Positions 16,522 through 26,165 of a stretch of 64,000 nucleotides of DNA are shown here, one piece after another. Position 1 is the first letter of the stretch, and the number at the start of each line of letters is the position of its first letter. The notes under the pieces are model-generated. The model did not search any database, was not told the DNA's origin, and was given only the letters and a program-made list of their open reading frames with translations. A program made the translations under genes and the position numbers. The stretch is from NCBI RefSeq assembly GCF_006716905.1, contig NZ_VFPV01000001.1, forward strand, positions 735,501 through 799,500. The letters are read 5' to 3'. This DNA comes from Acidovorax temperans (GTDB lineage: Bacteria > Pseudomonadota > Gammaproteobacteria > Burkholderiales > Burkholderiaceae_C).

Positions 16522-16686
16522 GGGGGACGCACAGCTTTCTCAAAAATACGCACAACCTCTACAGGGGCGCTTCCACCGTCCAATACTCAGGCCCGCAAGC
16601 ACCACCGCGCCGAGAGGCCATGCCCCTGGCAAGCCATGCGCCCAACCGTGGTGATGAAGCACCCCAACAAAGGCCGCTGGGCCTGC

Positions 16687-17394
16687 TCAGGCGCGCAATA
16701 ACGCCTGGGGTTGGGCGGTCAGGCGGTAACCCGCGCCCCGCACCGTCTCCACCATGGCCCCTGCGGCACCCAGGGCCTCGCGCAGACGCTTGACGTGAAC
16801 GTCCACCGTGCGCTCTTCAATGAAGACGTGGTCGCCCCACACCTTGTCGAGCAACTGTGAACGGCTGTGCACACGCTCGGAGTGCTTCATCAGAAAGTGC
16901 AGCAGTTTGAACTCCGTGGGGCCCACCTTGAGGGGCTGTCCCTGGTAAGTCACGCGGTAGGTGGCCGCGTCCAGCACCAGCTCACCAATCGTCACACTGT
17001 CGTTGACCTGCTCAGGCGCACGGCGGCGCAGCACGGCGCGAATGCGGGCAAGCAGTTCCTGCGTAGAGAACGGCTTGGTGATGTAGTCGTCCGCACCCGC
17101 ATCGAGCCCAGCCACTTTGTCGGGTTCATCGCCGCGCGCGGTGAGCATCAGGATGGGAATGGGCTTGAGACGGCTGTCAGCACGCCACTTGCGGGCCAGT
17201 TGCAACCCGCTTTGGCCGGGCAGCATCCAGTCCAGCAGGATGACGTCGGGCAGCACGGCGTCCAGCTCGCGCTGGGCCGATTCGCCATCTTCCGACCAGA
17301 TGGGCTGGAACCCGTTGTGCCGCAGGTTCACGGCAATCAGCTCGGCAATGGCGGGTTCATCCTCAACGATCAAGACCCGGGGCATTTTCTTCAT
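16687..17394 (-). CDS. phoB: Phosphate regulon response regulator PhoB
   Basis: 235-residue OmpR-type transcription factor. The receiver domain has the acidic pair in VEDEP, the phosphorylated Asp in ILLDWMLPGQSGLQ near residue 55, and the Lys of DDYITKPFS near residue 107. The C-terminal winged helix has VGPTEFKLLHFLMKH and ERTVDVHVKRLREAL. It lies 15 bp after phoU. Pho boxes at pstS and ppk in this window are its expected targets. Confidence 0.97.
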   Translation of the reverse strand: MKKMPRVLIVEDEPAIAELIAVNLRHNGFQPIWSEDGESAQRELDAVLPDVILLDWMLPGQSGLQLARKWRADSRLKPIPILMLTARGDEPDKVAGLDAGADDYITKPFSTQELLARIRAVLRRRAPEQVNDSVTIGELVLDAATYRVTYQGQPLKVGPTEFKLLHFLMKHSERVHSRSQLLDKVWGDHVFIEERTVDVHVKRLREALGAAGAMVETVRGAGYRLTAQPQALLRA

Positions 17395-17409
17395 GGCGAC
17401 GCCCTTCCC

Positions 17410-18114
17410 TTACTGCAGCACAGCCGATTCAATATCGTTCATCGCGGCGTGGCGCACGTCCTTGCCCTTGACCAGATAAATGATGAGTTCGGCCACATTT
17501 TTCGAGTGATCGCCAATGCGCTCAATGGCCTTGGCCAAAAAGAGCAGGTCCAGGCTGGCCGAGATGGTGCGGGGGTCTTCCATCATGTAGGTGACCAGCT
17601 TGCGCACAAACCCGTCGAACTCCTTGTCGATGAGGTCGTCTTCTTTCAGGATGTCCAGCGCCGCCTTGGTATCGAGGCGAGCAAAGGCATCGAGCGCCTT
17701 GCGCAACAGGCCGGAGGCAAGATCAGCTGCCATGCGCAGGTCGCTGGAGGGCAACGAACGGGCGGCACCGCTTTCGATGATGGACTTGACCATGCGGGCC
17801 ATCTTGTGCGCTTCGTCGCCCATGCGCTCCAGGTTGGCCGTGGCCTTGGAGAAGGCGATCAGCAAACGCAGATCGCGCGCTGTGGGCTGGCGGCGGGCGA
17901 TGATGGAGGAGAGTTCGTGGTCGATCTCCACTTCCATCGCGTTCACACGCTGCTCCATGGTGGCCACTTGTTCCACGGCTTCCATGCTGAATTGGGACAA
18001 GGCGTAAATCGCCTGGCGAATTTGCGACTCCACCAGGCCGCCCAGCTCCATCACGCGGGAAGAAACGCTGTTGAGTTCGCTGTCAAACTGGGTGGAGAGA
18101 TGTTTTTCTGGCAT
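17410..18114 (-). CDS. phoU: Phosphate signalling protein PhoU
   Basis: 234 residues, two PhoU three-helix repeats. Metal-binding type motifs are seen in EVEIDHELSSIIARRQP near residue 82 and ERIGDHSKNVAE near residue 204; NLERMGDEAHKMA is the repeat-one counterpart. It links the PstSCAB transporter to PhoR and keeps the regulon off in phosphate excess. It lies 9 bp after pstB, in the same operon. Confidence 0.97.
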   Translation of the reverse strand: MPEKHLSTQFDSELNSVSSRVMELGGLVESQIRQAIYALSQFSMEAVEQVATMEQRVNAMEVEIDHELSSIIARRQPTARDLRLLIAFSKATANLERMGDEAHKMARMVKSIIESGAARSLPSSDLRMAADLASGLLRKALDAFARLDTKAALDILKEDDLIDKEFDGFVRKLVTYMMEDPRTISASLDLLFLAKAIERIGDHSKNVAELIIYLVKGKDVRHAAMNDIESAVLQ

Positions 18115-18123
18115 GGTGTCTCC

Positions 18124-18909
18124 TCAGCCGAAACGGCCGGTGATGTAGTCTTCGGTTTCCTTGCGCTGGGGCTTGAAGAACATCTGCTCTGTTTCTCCAA
18201 ACTCCACCAGATCGCCCAGGTACATGTAAGCGGTGTAGTCGCTGCAACGCGCAGCTTGCTGCATGTTGTGCGTCACGATGACCACGGTGTAGTCGTTCTT
18301 CAGCTCGGCAATCAGCTCTTCCACCTTGGCGGTAGAGATCGGGTCCAGCGCCGAGCAAGGCTCGTCGAGCAGCAACACTTCGGGCTTGATGGCAATGCCG
18401 CGCGCGATGCACAGGCGCTGCTGTTGGCCGCCCGAGAGGCTGGAGCCGCTCTGGTTGAGCTTGTCCTTCACTTCATTCCACAGTGCCGCCTTGCGCAGGG
18501 CCCACTCCACGCGGTCATCCATGTCGGTGGCGTTGAGGCTTTCGAACAGCTTCACACCAAACGCAATGTTGTCGTAGATGGACATGGGGAACGGGGTGGG
18601 CTTCTGAAACACCATGCCCACCTTGGCCCGCACCAGAGCTACGTCTTGCTTGCTGGTGAGCAGGTTTTCGCCGTCCAGTACGATCTGGCCTTCAGCGCGC
18701 TGCTCGGGGTACAGCTCGAACATGCGGTTGAACGTACGCAGCAAGGTGGACTTGCCGCAGCCCGATGGGCCAATGAAAGCCGTGACCTTGTTTTCGGGGA
18801 TGTCCAGGTTGATGCCCTTGAGGGCGTGGAACTTGCCGTAATAGAAATTCAGATCACGTACCGTGATCTTGGCGTTGGCGGGAGCGGATGCTTGGATGGT
18901 GGAGGGCAT
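18124..18909 (-). CDS. pstB: Phosphate ABC transporter ATP-binding protein PstB
   Basis: 261-residue ATPase. Walker [10 protein letters not shown] is near residues 48-56, the signature [17 protein letters not shown] near residue 160, Walker [14 protein letters not shown] near 182, and the switch His in [12 protein letters not shown]. The start at 18909 is 15 bp after pstA. The protein drives high-affinity phosphate uptake with PstCA. Confidence 0.98.
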   Translation of the reverse strand: MPSTIQASAPANAKITVRDLNFYYGKFHALKGINLDIPENKVTAFIGPSGCGKSTLLRTFNRMFELYPEQRAEGQIVLDGENLLTSKQDVALVRAKVGMVFQKPTPFPMSIYDNIAFGVKLFESLNATDMDDRVEWALRKAALWNEVKDKLNQSGSSLSGGQQQRLCIARGIAIKPEVLLLDEPCSALDPISTAKVEELIAELKNDYTVVIVTHNMQQAARCSDYTAYMYLGDLVEFGETEQMFFKPQRKETEDYITGRFG

Positions 18910-18924
18910 GAATGTCTTCCTTGT

Positions 18925-19806
18925 TTATTTCTGGCGGGTCAAGACGCGCGCCAGGATGTTGAGACCGAGAACCGCAACCGTGATCAGGAACACGCCGGCC
19001 CATGCCAGTTCCTGCCAGTTCTCATACGGGCTCATCGCAAATTTAAAAATCGTGACCGGCAAGCTGGCCATGGGCTTGGACAGGTCAGCATTCCAGAACT
19101 GGTTGTTGAGGGCCGTAAACAGCAAAGGCGCTGTTTCACCCGCAATGCGTGCCACAGCCAGCAACACCCCGGTGATCACGCCAGCGCGAGCGGCACGCAA
19201 GGTAACCATGGTGATGACGCGCCACTTGGGTGTGCCCAGGGCGTAAGCCGCTTCGCGCAGGCTGGCAGGCACCAGCAACAGCATGTTCTCGGTGGTGCGG
19301 ATGACCACCGGAATCACGATCAGCGCCAAGGCGAGAACGCCTGCGTAGCCTGAGAAGCTCTTGAAACGGGCCACCACCACGGCGTAGACGAACAGACCGA
19401 TCACGATGCTGGGAGCAGACAGCAGAATGTCGTTCACAAACCGGGTCGTGGCCGCCAGCCAGCTGCGCGACTCGTACTCGGCCAAGTAGATGCCGGCCAT
19501 GATGCCGATGGGCGTGCCCACGAATGTGGCCAGCAACACCATGACCACGGAGCCGAAGATCGCATTGGAGATACCGCCGACCTCATTGGGGGGCGGCGTC
19601 ATCTGCGTGAACAGCGCCACGCTCAGACCACCCAGACCCAGGCGAATCGTCTCCCACAAAATCCACACCAGCCAGAACACGCCGAACAGCATGGCGGCCA
19701 GCGACAAGGTCAAGGCGATCTGGTTGACACGCTTGCGGCTGTTATAGCGAGCCAAGCGCGTTTGCGACAGCTCTGCCGCAGAAATCAGGCGTTGAGAAGT
19801 ACTCAT
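18925..19806 (-). CDS. pstA: Phosphate ABC transporter permease PstA
   Basis: 293-residue inner-membrane permease with six predicted segments. The EAA-type coupling loop is [20 protein letters not shown] near residue 192. The start ATG overlaps the pstC stop as ATGA, so the permease pair is translationally coupled. Confidence 0.97.
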   Translation of the reverse strand: MSTSQRLISAAELSQTRLARYNSRKRVNQIALTLSLAAMLFGVFWLVWILWETIRLGLGGLSVALFTQMTPPPNEVGGISNAIFGSVVMVLLATFVGTPIGIMAGIYLAEYESRSWLAATTRFVNDILLSAPSIVIGLFVYAVVVARFKSFSGYAGVLALALIVIPVVIRTTENMLLLVPASLREAAYALGTPKWRVITMVTLRAARAGVITGVLLAVARIAGETAPLLFTALNNQFWNADLSKPMASLPVTIFKFAMSPYENWQELAWAGVFLITVAVLGLNILARVLTRQK

Positions 19807-20828
19807 GAGCGCGCCCCTTCACCCTTCTTGAGCTGCGAGAGCAACAACTTTGACAAAGACAACACCACGAAGGTGATGAAGAAAAGAACCAGACCCAGGT
19901 AAATGAGCGAGGCCTGGTGGAGGCCCTCGCCAGCTTCTGCAAACTCATTGGCCAGCGCCGACGTGATGCTGTTGGCGGCTTCAAACACCGACAAGGAATC
20001 GAGCTGGTTCATATTGCCGATGACGAACGTCACGGCCATGGTCTCACCCAATGCGCGCCCCAACCCCAGCATGATGCCGCCGAGCACGCCAGTCTTGGTG
20101 AAGGGAAGCACCACCTTCCACACCACTTCCCAGGTAGTAGCACCCAGACCGTAGGCAGATTCTTTGAGAAGCGCAGGCGTGACCTCGAACACATCACGCA
20201 TCACTGACGCAATGAAGGGGATGATCATGATGGCCAGAATGATGCCGGCCGACAAAATGCCGATGCCCACCGGTGGGCCAGACACAAAAGCACCCAAATA
20301 CGGAATGCCGCTGAAAGCGGCTTGCAATGGCTGCTGCACAAAACGCGCCAGAATCGGGCCAAACACCATGAGCCCCCACATGCCATACACGATGGAGGGC
20401 ACCGCCGCCAACAATTCAATGGCTGTACCCAAGGGGCGCTTGAGCCAGGCGGGCGAAAGTTCTGTCAAGAAAAGCGCGATGCCGAAACTCACCGGCACCG
20501 CAATCAGCAAGGCAATGGCCGAGGTGGCCAGGGTGCCGTAAATCATCACCAGGCCGCCGTACTCATTTTGTACGGGGTCCCAGACGCTTCGGGTCAAAAA
20601 GCTCAGACCATATTTTTCAATCGATGGCCAGGCCCCAAGCACCAACGAGACAAGAATGCCAATCAGCAACAACAGGGTCAGCACGGCAGCGCCACGGGCC
20701 AACCAGCCAAAAATGCGGTCGGCCAGCATGCCGGAAATCAGGGGGCGTGGGCGGGGTGGAGTGGTCCGTTGAGCACCACGTTCCGCCTGAGACGGGGGGG
20801 TTTGCGGGACCGGCAAGATAGTGGACAC
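19803..20828 (-). CDS. pstC: Phosphate ABC transporter permease PstC
   Basis: 341-residue permease with a cytoplasmic Pro/Arg-rich N-terminus and six or more membrane segments. The coupling loop is [20 protein letters not shown] near residue 222. The start is GTG at 20828 with GAAGG upstream. A 67-bp gap with a hairpin separates it from pstS. Confidence 0.96.
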   Translation of the reverse strand: MSTILPVPQTPPSQAERGAQRTTPPRPRPLISGMLADRIFGWLARGAAVLTLLLLIGILVSLVLGAWPSIEKYGLSFLTRSVWDPVQNEYGGLVMIYGTLATSAIALLIAVPVSFGIALFLTELSPAWLKRPLGTAIELLAAVPSIVYGMWGLMVFGPILARFVQQPLQAAFSGIPYLGAFVSGPPVGIGILSAGIILAIMIIPFIASVMRDVFEVTPALLKESAYGLGATTWEVVWKVVLPFTKTGVLGGIMLGLGRALGETMAVTFVIGNMNQLDSLSVFEAANSITSALANEFAEAGEGLHQASLIYLGLVLFFITFVVLSLSKLLLSQLKKGEGARS

Positions 20829-20862
20829 GTTGAGAGCCTTCTATGAACGCAATCAAGGGACT

Positions 20863-20883
20863 GGCCGGGCTCAATGCCCAGCC
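20863..20883 (-). promoter_or_regulatory. Hairpin in the pstS-pstC gap
   Basis: On the transcript GGCTGGG pairs with CCCGGCC (one G-U) around CATTGAG. There is no U-run. Such hairpins after a binding-protein gene commonly stabilise the upstream message and let pstS be expressed above pstCAB; that role is inferred. Confidence 0.5.
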
Positions 20884-20895
20884 AGCCCGCACAGA

Positions 20896-21936
20896 TCACT
20901 TGTAAGCGATAGCCTTGCCAGAAGTATCCTGGATGGCCGTCCAGGACTTCAGGATGGCTTCCTTCACGCTGTCAGGCATGGGCACATAGTCCAGATCAGA
21001 AGCTGTCTTGTCACCTGTCTTGTAAGCCCATTCAAAGAACTTCAACGATGTAGCAGCTTGCACAGGCTTTTCTTGTGACTTCTGCATCAGAATGAACGTA
21101 GCACCAGTGATGGGCCACGATTCCTTGCCAGGCTGATTGGTCAGGATCTGATAGAAGCTCTTGGCCCAATCAGCGCCCGCAGCGGCAGCCTTGAATGCGG
21201 AGTCATCAGGCGAAACAAACTGGCCTTCAGCATTTTGCATCTGCACGTAAGTCATCTTGTTTTGCTTGACGTATGCGTACTCCACATAGCCAATGGAGTT
21301 GGGCAGACGGCCCACAAATGCAGCCACGCCTTCGTTGCCCTTGCCACCCGCGCCGGTAGGCCAGTTCACAGCCGTGCCCTCACCCACTTTGGACTTCCAC
21401 TCAGCGTTTACCTTGCTCAGGTAGTTCGTGAAGATGAAGCTGGTGCCGGAACCGTCAGCGCGGCGAACCGGAGCGATCGAAGCGTCTGGCAGAGCCACGC
21501 CAGGGTTAAGCGCCTTGATCGCTGGATCGCTCCAGTTGCTGATCTTGCCCAGGTAAATGTCACCCAGCACTTGGCCGCTGAGCTTGATCTGACCAGGAGC
21601 AATGCCCTTGATGTTGACCACAGGCACAACACCACCGATCACCGTAGGGAACTGAACCAGGCCCTTCTTGTTCAGGTCTTCGTCCGTCAGAGGAGCGTCA
21701 GAGGCGCCAAAGTCCACTGTCTTCGCCTCGATTTGACGCAGACCAGCACCAGAGCCCACCGATTGGTAGTTGATCTTCACACCGGTGGCCTTGTTGTAAT
21801 CAGAGGCCCACTTGGAATACAGAGGGGCAGGAAAGCTGGCTCCCGCGCCTGTTGCCTCTTGTTGCGCGAATGCGCTGGAAAAAGCTCCTGCAGCAACCAC
21901 ACCGGCAACCAGAACTCGAATCGCGGACAGTTTCAT
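20896..21936 (-). CDS. pstS: Periplasmic phosphate-binding protein PstS
   Basis: 346 residues with a cleavable signal peptide ([20 protein letters not shown], cleavage after AFAQ). Binding motifs are [36 protein letters not shown] and [16 protein letters not shown], all standard for PstS. First gene of the pst-pho operon, 53 bp downstream of a Pho box. Confidence 0.98.
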   Translation of the reverse strand: MKLSAIRVLVAGVVAAGAFSSAFAQQEATGAGASFPAPLYSKWASDYNKATGVKINYQSVGSGAGLRQIEAKTVDFGASDAPLTDEDLNKKGLVQFPTVIGGVVPVVNIKGIAPGQIKLSGQVLGDIYLGKISNWSDPAIKALNPGVALPDASIAPVRRADGSGTSFIFTNYLSKVNAEWKSKVGEGTAVNWPTGAGGKGNEGVAAFVGRLPNSIGYVEYAYVKQNKMTYVQMQNAEGQFVSPDDSAFKAAAAGADWAKSFYQILTNQPGKESWPITGATFILMQKSQEKPVQAATSLKFFEWAYKTGDKTASDLDYVPMPDSVKEAILKSWTAIQDTSGKAIAYK

Positions 21937-21973
21937 GGATAAACCTCTTGAGTAGGTAAGTTGGGATATCCGT

Positions 21974-22006
21974 ACTCTAGGAGCGCTCTATGACAGTGTT
22001 GTGACA
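21974..22006 (-). promoter_or_regulatory. Pho box and -10 of the pst-pho operon
   Basis: On the minus strand TGTCACA-ACAC-TGTCATA (21989-22006) gives two seven-base repeats at 11-bp spacing, the PhoB-binding layout. Ten bases further is TAGAGT (21974-21979) as -10, so the Pho box occupies the -35 position, as expected for PhoB activation. The 300-bp gap to the divergent gene holds this site, a GTGACAT half-site near 22020, and a C-rich stretch near 22165-22240 without a clear feature. Confidence 0.85.
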
Positions 22007-22236
22007 CAAAAAATGGATGTCACAAACTTTCGCTGCCGCATATTGCCCTGCAGCCCCCTCCTTCGAAAGCTTGCATCCTATCCAACCGAGCACCGTCAGC
22101 CCTCTTCCACAGCCGGCAGGCGTCACGCTACTGACACAAAGCCTCACTAACCTGCCGCCTATAGCCAAGCCCTCCCGCAGCGGAAGGCGTTGTGCCCCCC
22201 CAACCCTCCTTCGGCTCTTCCAAAGCACGCCACCCC

Positions 22237-23463
22237 ATGCCCCACGTTGAGCACCCTCTTCCTCGCGCCGTCGCGCAGAACACTGCATCGCAAAAAACCT
22301 TGAACAACCGGAACACCCCCGCACCCAAGGGAAAAGACGCAGGCACCCGCGCACCCCTTTGGGGACGACGAGACTGGCTGCGCAGCACTTTGGCGATAGG
22401 AACCACCACTTTTGGCAGCAGTGCCTGGAGCCAAAGCGATAGCACCCGCAGTATTACCGTGGCGCAGGTGGTGGATATGTCGGCCACCCAGCAGGACATC
22501 AGTCGTGACTTTCTGACGGGTTCGCGTGCCGCGTGGGTGGACCTCAATGCCCGAGGCGGGGTACAGGGCAAGCCCGTGCAGCATCTGGTGCTAGAAACCG
22601 ACGGCACCACAGCCCAACTGCAATCGGCATGGAAAACGGCACACCAGCAAGCCTCATGCGTTGCCTTGTCGGGCTGCGTGGGTAACGCAGCGGCGCAGAC
22701 GTTGGCACGCCATCAACTCGCGAGCGAAACCGCCTCCCCGCTGCCCTTGGTTGCCCCCTGGCTGCACCAGGCCGTGGAGGAAAAATCGACAGACACTGTT
22801 TTCGATGTCTTTGCCGACCTGAGGGCCCAAATCACCCATGCATTGAAGTCTCTGGCCTCCATGGGCGTACCAGAACTGGGCGTGGCCTATGCGACAGGCC
22901 AGGACACAGCCCTGGCGCAGGCAGCCGTTCGGCAGGCGGCGCAGGAGCAGTCTGTCAAGGTCCAGCGCGTCCACAGCGCAGCTCAACTGACGCAGCCCAT
23001 CGTGCTCTTTGTCGGGGGAACCCCAGAACTGCATGCTTTTGTGGGGCAACTGAAATTGCCAGCAGGGCGGCAGTGTTACGTGATTGCGCTGGCCGACGTC
23101 AATCTGCAGGTGCTGGCACAGATGGGCAACCTGCCAAAGCGGGTGTCAATCATCGCCACGCAAGCCGTTCCTCTGGTCTCGGCCAGCCTGCCCGTGGTAC
23201 GCGCCTACCGCGAAGCGCTGGCCAAGTTGTACGACGAACCCCCCTCGCCCCAAGGCTTGGCAGGCTTTATTGCAGCGCGGTACACGGCGGAGGTGCTGCA
23301 ACAAATGACAGCACCTCTTACCAGGGCGAATGTTCTGGCTGCCTTGCAGCAGCGTAAAGCACTCAATGTGGGCGGGTGGATACCCCCTTACCAAGACAAA
23401 AAACGCTCGGCAGCATTTGTCACCCAAAGCATGCTGTCGTCTGACGGCCGCATCGTGGGCTGA
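22237..23463 (+). CDS. Periplasmic binding-protein-like receptor (ABC substrate-binding, type 1 fold)
   Basis: About 408 residues with the look of branched-chain-amino-acid-type binding proteins: ITVAQVVDMSATQQDISRD, an AWVDLNARGGVQGKPV segment and a C-terminal LTRANVLAALQQ. A twin-arginine-like export signal GRRDWLRSTLAIGTTTFG begins about 45 residues after the chosen ATG; the N-terminal extension before it is odd and no ribosome-binding site precedes the ATG, so the true start is uncertain. There is no transporter permease next to it. It is divergent from pstS and followed by ppx after 78 bp. Ligand unknown. Confidence 0.65.
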   Translation: MPHVEHPLPRAVAQNTASQKTLNNRNTPAPKGKDAGTRAPLWGRRDWLRSTLAIGTTTFGSSAWSQSDSTRSITVAQVVDMSATQQDISRDFLTGSRAAWVDLNARGGVQGKPVQHLVLETDGTTAQLQSAWKTAHQQASCVALSGCVGNAAAQTLARHQLASETASPLPLVAPWLHQAVEEKSTDTVFDVFADLRAQITHALKSLASMGVPELGVAYATGQDTALAQAAVRQAAQEQSVKVQRVHSAAQLTQPIVLFVGGTPELHAFVGQLKLPAGRQCYVIALADVNLQVLAQMGNLPKRVSIIATQAVPLVSASLPVVRAYREALAKLYDEPPSPQGLAGFIAARYTAEVLQQMTAPLTRANVLAALQQRKALNVGGWIPPYQDKKRSAAFVTQSMLSSDGRIVG

Positions 23464-23541
23464 GCCGGGGAAGCTCGTATAGCCCAGGTGCTATGCTGGC
23501 TGACATCAACGCCAGAGAGACTTCGCGCACTGCGCCACCCC

Positions 23542-25020
23542 ATGCAAAACGGAACACTGCTCGCCGCTGTGGATCTTGGATCCAACAGCTTTCGCCTGGA
23601 AATTGGCCGCTTCGAGCACGGTCACATACAACGTGTGGAATACCTCAAGGAAACCGTTCGCCAGGGCAACGGACTGGATGAAAACCGCAACCTGACGCAA
23701 GAAGCCATGGAGCGTGGATGGGCATGCCTCGCAAGGTTCGCGGAGCGACTGGCAGGCTTTCCCCGGGAGCATGTCCGGGCCGTGGCCACGCAAACCCTGC
23801 GCGAAGCACGCAATCGCGAGGAATTTTTGACACGCGGCAGCGCCCTTCTGGGCTACCCGATTGATGTGGTTTCGGGTGTGGAGGAAGCACGCCTGATCTA
23901 CCAAGGGGTGGCCCACATGCTGCCCCAGTCTGACGAACGCCGTCTGGTGGTGGACATCGGGGGACGCTCCACGGAGTTCATTCTGGGACAGCAGTTCTCA
24001 GCCAATGCCGTTGCATCCTACCGAGTGGGTAGCGTGGCATGGTCTTCGCGGTATTTTCCTGACGGAGCATTCACCCCGCAGGCCTTCCTGGCTGCAGAAA
24101 TTGCTGCCAAGGCGGTAATGGACGAAGCACTTTCCGTTTTCCAAAGAGATGCCTGGGAGGTTGCTTATGGATCTTCGGGCACAGCAGGTGCGGTTGGGGA
24201 CATCCTGACGGCCATGGGTGGCCCCAAAGGACTGATCACCCGAGCGGGGTTGAATGCTCTGCAAGAAAAGCTCCTGCGCGCCCAAAGTGCCGACCGCGTG
24301 CGCTTGGAAGGGCTAAAAGACGATCGACGCGCGGTGATTGGCGGGGGTATCAGTGTGCTCCGCGCCGTGTTTGATTTGCTCGAAATCGAAGAAATGCAAG
24401 TGGCTCAAGGAGCATTGCGCCAAGGCGCACTCTACGACTTGCTGGATCGCGAGCAACCGGAAACAGACCTGCGCACCGCCACCGTGAATGCGCTCATGCA
24501 GAGATTCGCAGTAGACACCGCCCATGCTGAGCGCGTGGCAGCCACGGCCTGCGCGCTGTTCAGGCAAGCCGCCGCCCCAGGCAGCGAAAGGGCCGAAAGA
24601 AAACTGGAGTGGGCAGCCAAGCTCCACGAAGTGGGGTGTCGTATTTCGCACAGCGACTACCACCGGCATGGCGCTTACATCCTGGACAACACCGATGCGG
24701 CAGGCTTTGCCTTGCCGGAACTGCACCGTTTGGGCATCCTGGTGCTGGGGCAGCGCGGCAAGGTGCGCAAGCTGGAAGCAGATCTTTCGGACGCCTCCTT
24801 TGCTTTGCAATTGATCTGCCTGCGACTGGCAGTAGCGCTGTGCCACGCCAGGCGCGCGCCCGACATCACAGAGATGCAGTTGCTCATGGAGCCAGGGACC
24901 TTCACCCTGAAGATACCTTCGCGATGGCCCCAGGCATTCCCGCAATCAGCGCATTTGTTGCAGGAAGAAATGGTGGCCTGGCAAAAAACGCCGTGGGAGC
25001 TGCGCGTGCAGGCTGATTGA
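23542..25020 (+). CDS. ppx: Exopolyphosphatase
   Basis: 492 residues, Ppx/GppA family, cleaving terminal phosphate from polyphosphate. The actin-like ATPase motif DLGSNSFRLEI is at residue 11, with ATQTLREARN and VDIGGRSTEF as the second and third phosphate loops. A C-terminal HD-like helical domain carries LHEVGCRISHSDYHRHGAYI. Start ATG 23542; the frame upstream (from 23488) is not family sequence. Its partner ppk1 lies 1.1 kb downstream on the other strand. Confidence 0.95.
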   Translation: MQNGTLLAAVDLGSNSFRLEIGRFEHGHIQRVEYLKETVRQGNGLDENRNLTQEAMERGWACLARFAERLAGFPREHVRAVATQTLREARNREEFLTRGSALLGYPIDVVSGVEEARLIYQGVAHMLPQSDERRLVVDIGGRSTEFILGQQFSANAVASYRVGSVAWSSRYFPDGAFTPQAFLAAEIAAKAVMDEALSVFQRDAWEVAYGSSGTAGAVGDILTAMGGPKGLITRAGLNALQEKLLRAQSADRVRLEGLKDDRRAVIGGGISVLRAVFDLLEIEEMQVAQGALRQGALYDLLDREQPETDLRTATVNALMQRFAVDTAHAERVAATACALFRQAAAPGSERAERKLEWAAKLHEVGCRISHSDYHRHGAYILDNTDAAGFALPELHRLGILVLGQRGKVRKLEADLSDASFALQLICLRLAVALCHARRAPDITEMQLLMEPGTFTLKIPSRWPQAFPQSAHLLQEEMVAWQKTPWELRVQAD

Positions 25021-25029
25021 TGCGAAGCT

Positions 25030-25060
25030 TTAAACGGTATAAACTGTTTATACCGTTTAA
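25030..25060 (+). promoter_or_regulatory. 31-bp perfect palindrome before the basic RHH-like gene
   Basis: Fifteen-base arms (TTAAACGGTATAAAC and its exact complement) flank a single central T. It starts 10 bp after the ppx stop and ends against the GGAG ribosome-binding site of the next gene. It contains TATAAAC, which could be a -10 box, so an operator over the promoter is plausible. The one-base centre favours protein binding to DNA over an RNA hairpin. Confidence 0.75.
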
Positions 25061-25070
25061 GGAGAATAAG

Positions 25071-25571
25071 ATGACTACTACGCCTGCGACAGCACCCGCA
25101 ATTGCTGACAAGGAGCCCGTCAAGGTGGCGAAGCCCGTCGCTGCGGCCAAGCCAAAGCACATTTCACCGGTCACCACGCAGCCCAAAGTTACCAAAGCAG
25201 CAAGCAGCAAGGTGACTACCGCCAAGAAGCCGTCGGTAGAAGCCAAGGAAAGTCCTGCCAAGGATGTGAAAGCCAAGAAGCCCAAGCTAGTGCGGGACAG
25301 CTTCACCATTCCCAAAGACGAATACGCGGTCATCGATGCTTTGAAAGAGCGCGCAGTGCGTCTTTCCCGCCCCGTCAAAAAAAGCGAACTGCTTCGCGCT
25401 GGACTGAAGCTGCTGGCAGGCCTTTCAGACACAGCGCTGTTTACCGCACTGGAGTCTGTGCCATCCATCAAGACCGGTCGCCCTACCAAAGAGCCAGAGG
25501 CCACAGCGCAAGTCAAGCCTGGCAAGGCAGCCGCCAAAGCCAAGGCTACATCCAAAGCGCGCTCGAAGTAA
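25071..25571 (+). CDS. Lys/Ala-rich protein with ribbon-helix-helix-like core, function unknown
   Basis: 166 residues; I do not recognise a named family. Residues 1-75 are Lys/Ala/Pro/Thr-rich and probably disordered. Residues about 78-130 look like a ribbon-helix-helix fold: a short strand (RDSFTIP), helix KDEYAVIDALKERAVRLS, then helix KKSELLRAGLKLLAGL. A second basic tail ends the protein (GKAAAKAKATSKARSK). This layout recalls histone H1-like proteins such as AlgP, which in Pseudomonas is linked to polyphosphate granules. It starts at ATG 25071 with AAGGAG and sits between ppx and sixA-ppk, directly behind a 31-bp palindrome. DNA binding and autoregulation are inferred. Confidence 0.75.
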   Translation: MTTTPATAPAIADKEPVKVAKPVAAAKPKHISPVTTQPKVTKAASSKVTTAKKPSVEAKESPAKDVKAKKPKLVRDSFTIPKDEYAVIDALKERAVRLSRPVKKSELLRAGLKLLAGLSDTALFTALESVPSIKTGRPTKEPEATAQVKPGKAAAKAKATSKARSK

Positions 25572-25574
25572 CAA

Positions 25575-25620
25575 GGGCTGGACTGGGCCAGTTAAAAAGC
25601 TGGCCCGGCACTCCAGTCCT
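25575..25620 (+). terminator. Long hairpin after the basic protein gene
   Basis: GGACTGG..CCAGTCC encloses GGCCAG..CTGGCC with a loop TTAAAAAG. There is no U-run, so termination is uncertain. It lies between convergent genes. Confidence 0.45.
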
Positions 25621-25693
25621 GTTCACGCACTGACGGGCGTTGGGCGAAAAAGAGGACTCACCGGCCTTTGAGGTCTTTCCGGGCCCTTTGCAC

Positions 25694-26155
25694 TCAAAGA
25701 TACTCCGGCGACTGCACTGTCATCAGCACGGTCTGGCTCTGCTCAAGGCGCTGCCGCTGGCGCAGCCACCACACCGCCCCCTTTCGCACAGCGCATTCTG
25801 GCGCTTGCATGCCCAGCAACTGCGCAATCACCTGCCCGAGCATAGGCTGATGGCCCACGATGAGAATCGAGCCCCGGGCGTTGGGCCACTGGGCCAAGTC
25901 GAGCAGGTCTTGCGCGGTGCCACCTGGCAACAGTTCTGCACGCATTTTGAATTTACGGCCTAGTGCGGCCGCGGTTTGCTCCGTACGGCGTGCAGGGCTT
26001 GCAATGACCCTCAGGCCTTCTGGCAACTGCCGATCCAGCCAAGCCGCCACCTTCGCCGCCTGCTTTTCACCGCGAGGGGTCAACGCACGGGTCAGGTCAT
26101 CCATGCCCTCACCCAGTTCTTCCGCTTCGGCATGGCGCCACAAAATCAGGTCCAT
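25694..26155 (-). CDS. sixA: SixA-type phosphohistidine phosphatase
   Basis: 153 residues of the histidine phosphatase superfamily. The catalytic motif reads LWRHAEAEE at residue 5 (RHA instead of RHG, as in SixA). The second catalytic region VGHQPMLGQVIAQLLG is near residue 105. The start at 26155 is 10 bp after ppk1; the longer frame to 26194 overlaps ppk. SixA removes phosphate from histidine on phosphotransfer proteins in E. coli; here its linkage to ppk is typical of Burkholderiales. Confidence 0.88.
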   Translation of the reverse strand: MDLILWRHAEAEELGEGMDDLTRALTPRGEKQAAKVAAWLDRQLPEGLRVIASPARRTEQTAAALGRKFKMRAELLPGGTAQDLLDLAQWPNARGSILIVGHQPMLGQVIAQLLGMQAPECAVRKGAVWWLRQRQRLEQSQTVLMTVQSPEYL

Positions 26156-26165
26156 TCGCGCTCCT

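Noticed and set aside
16867-19353. 828-codon plus-strand open frame across phoB-phoU-pstB-pstA
   Set aside because: Antisense to four genes with unmistakable motifs. No ribosome-binding site or protein signature.
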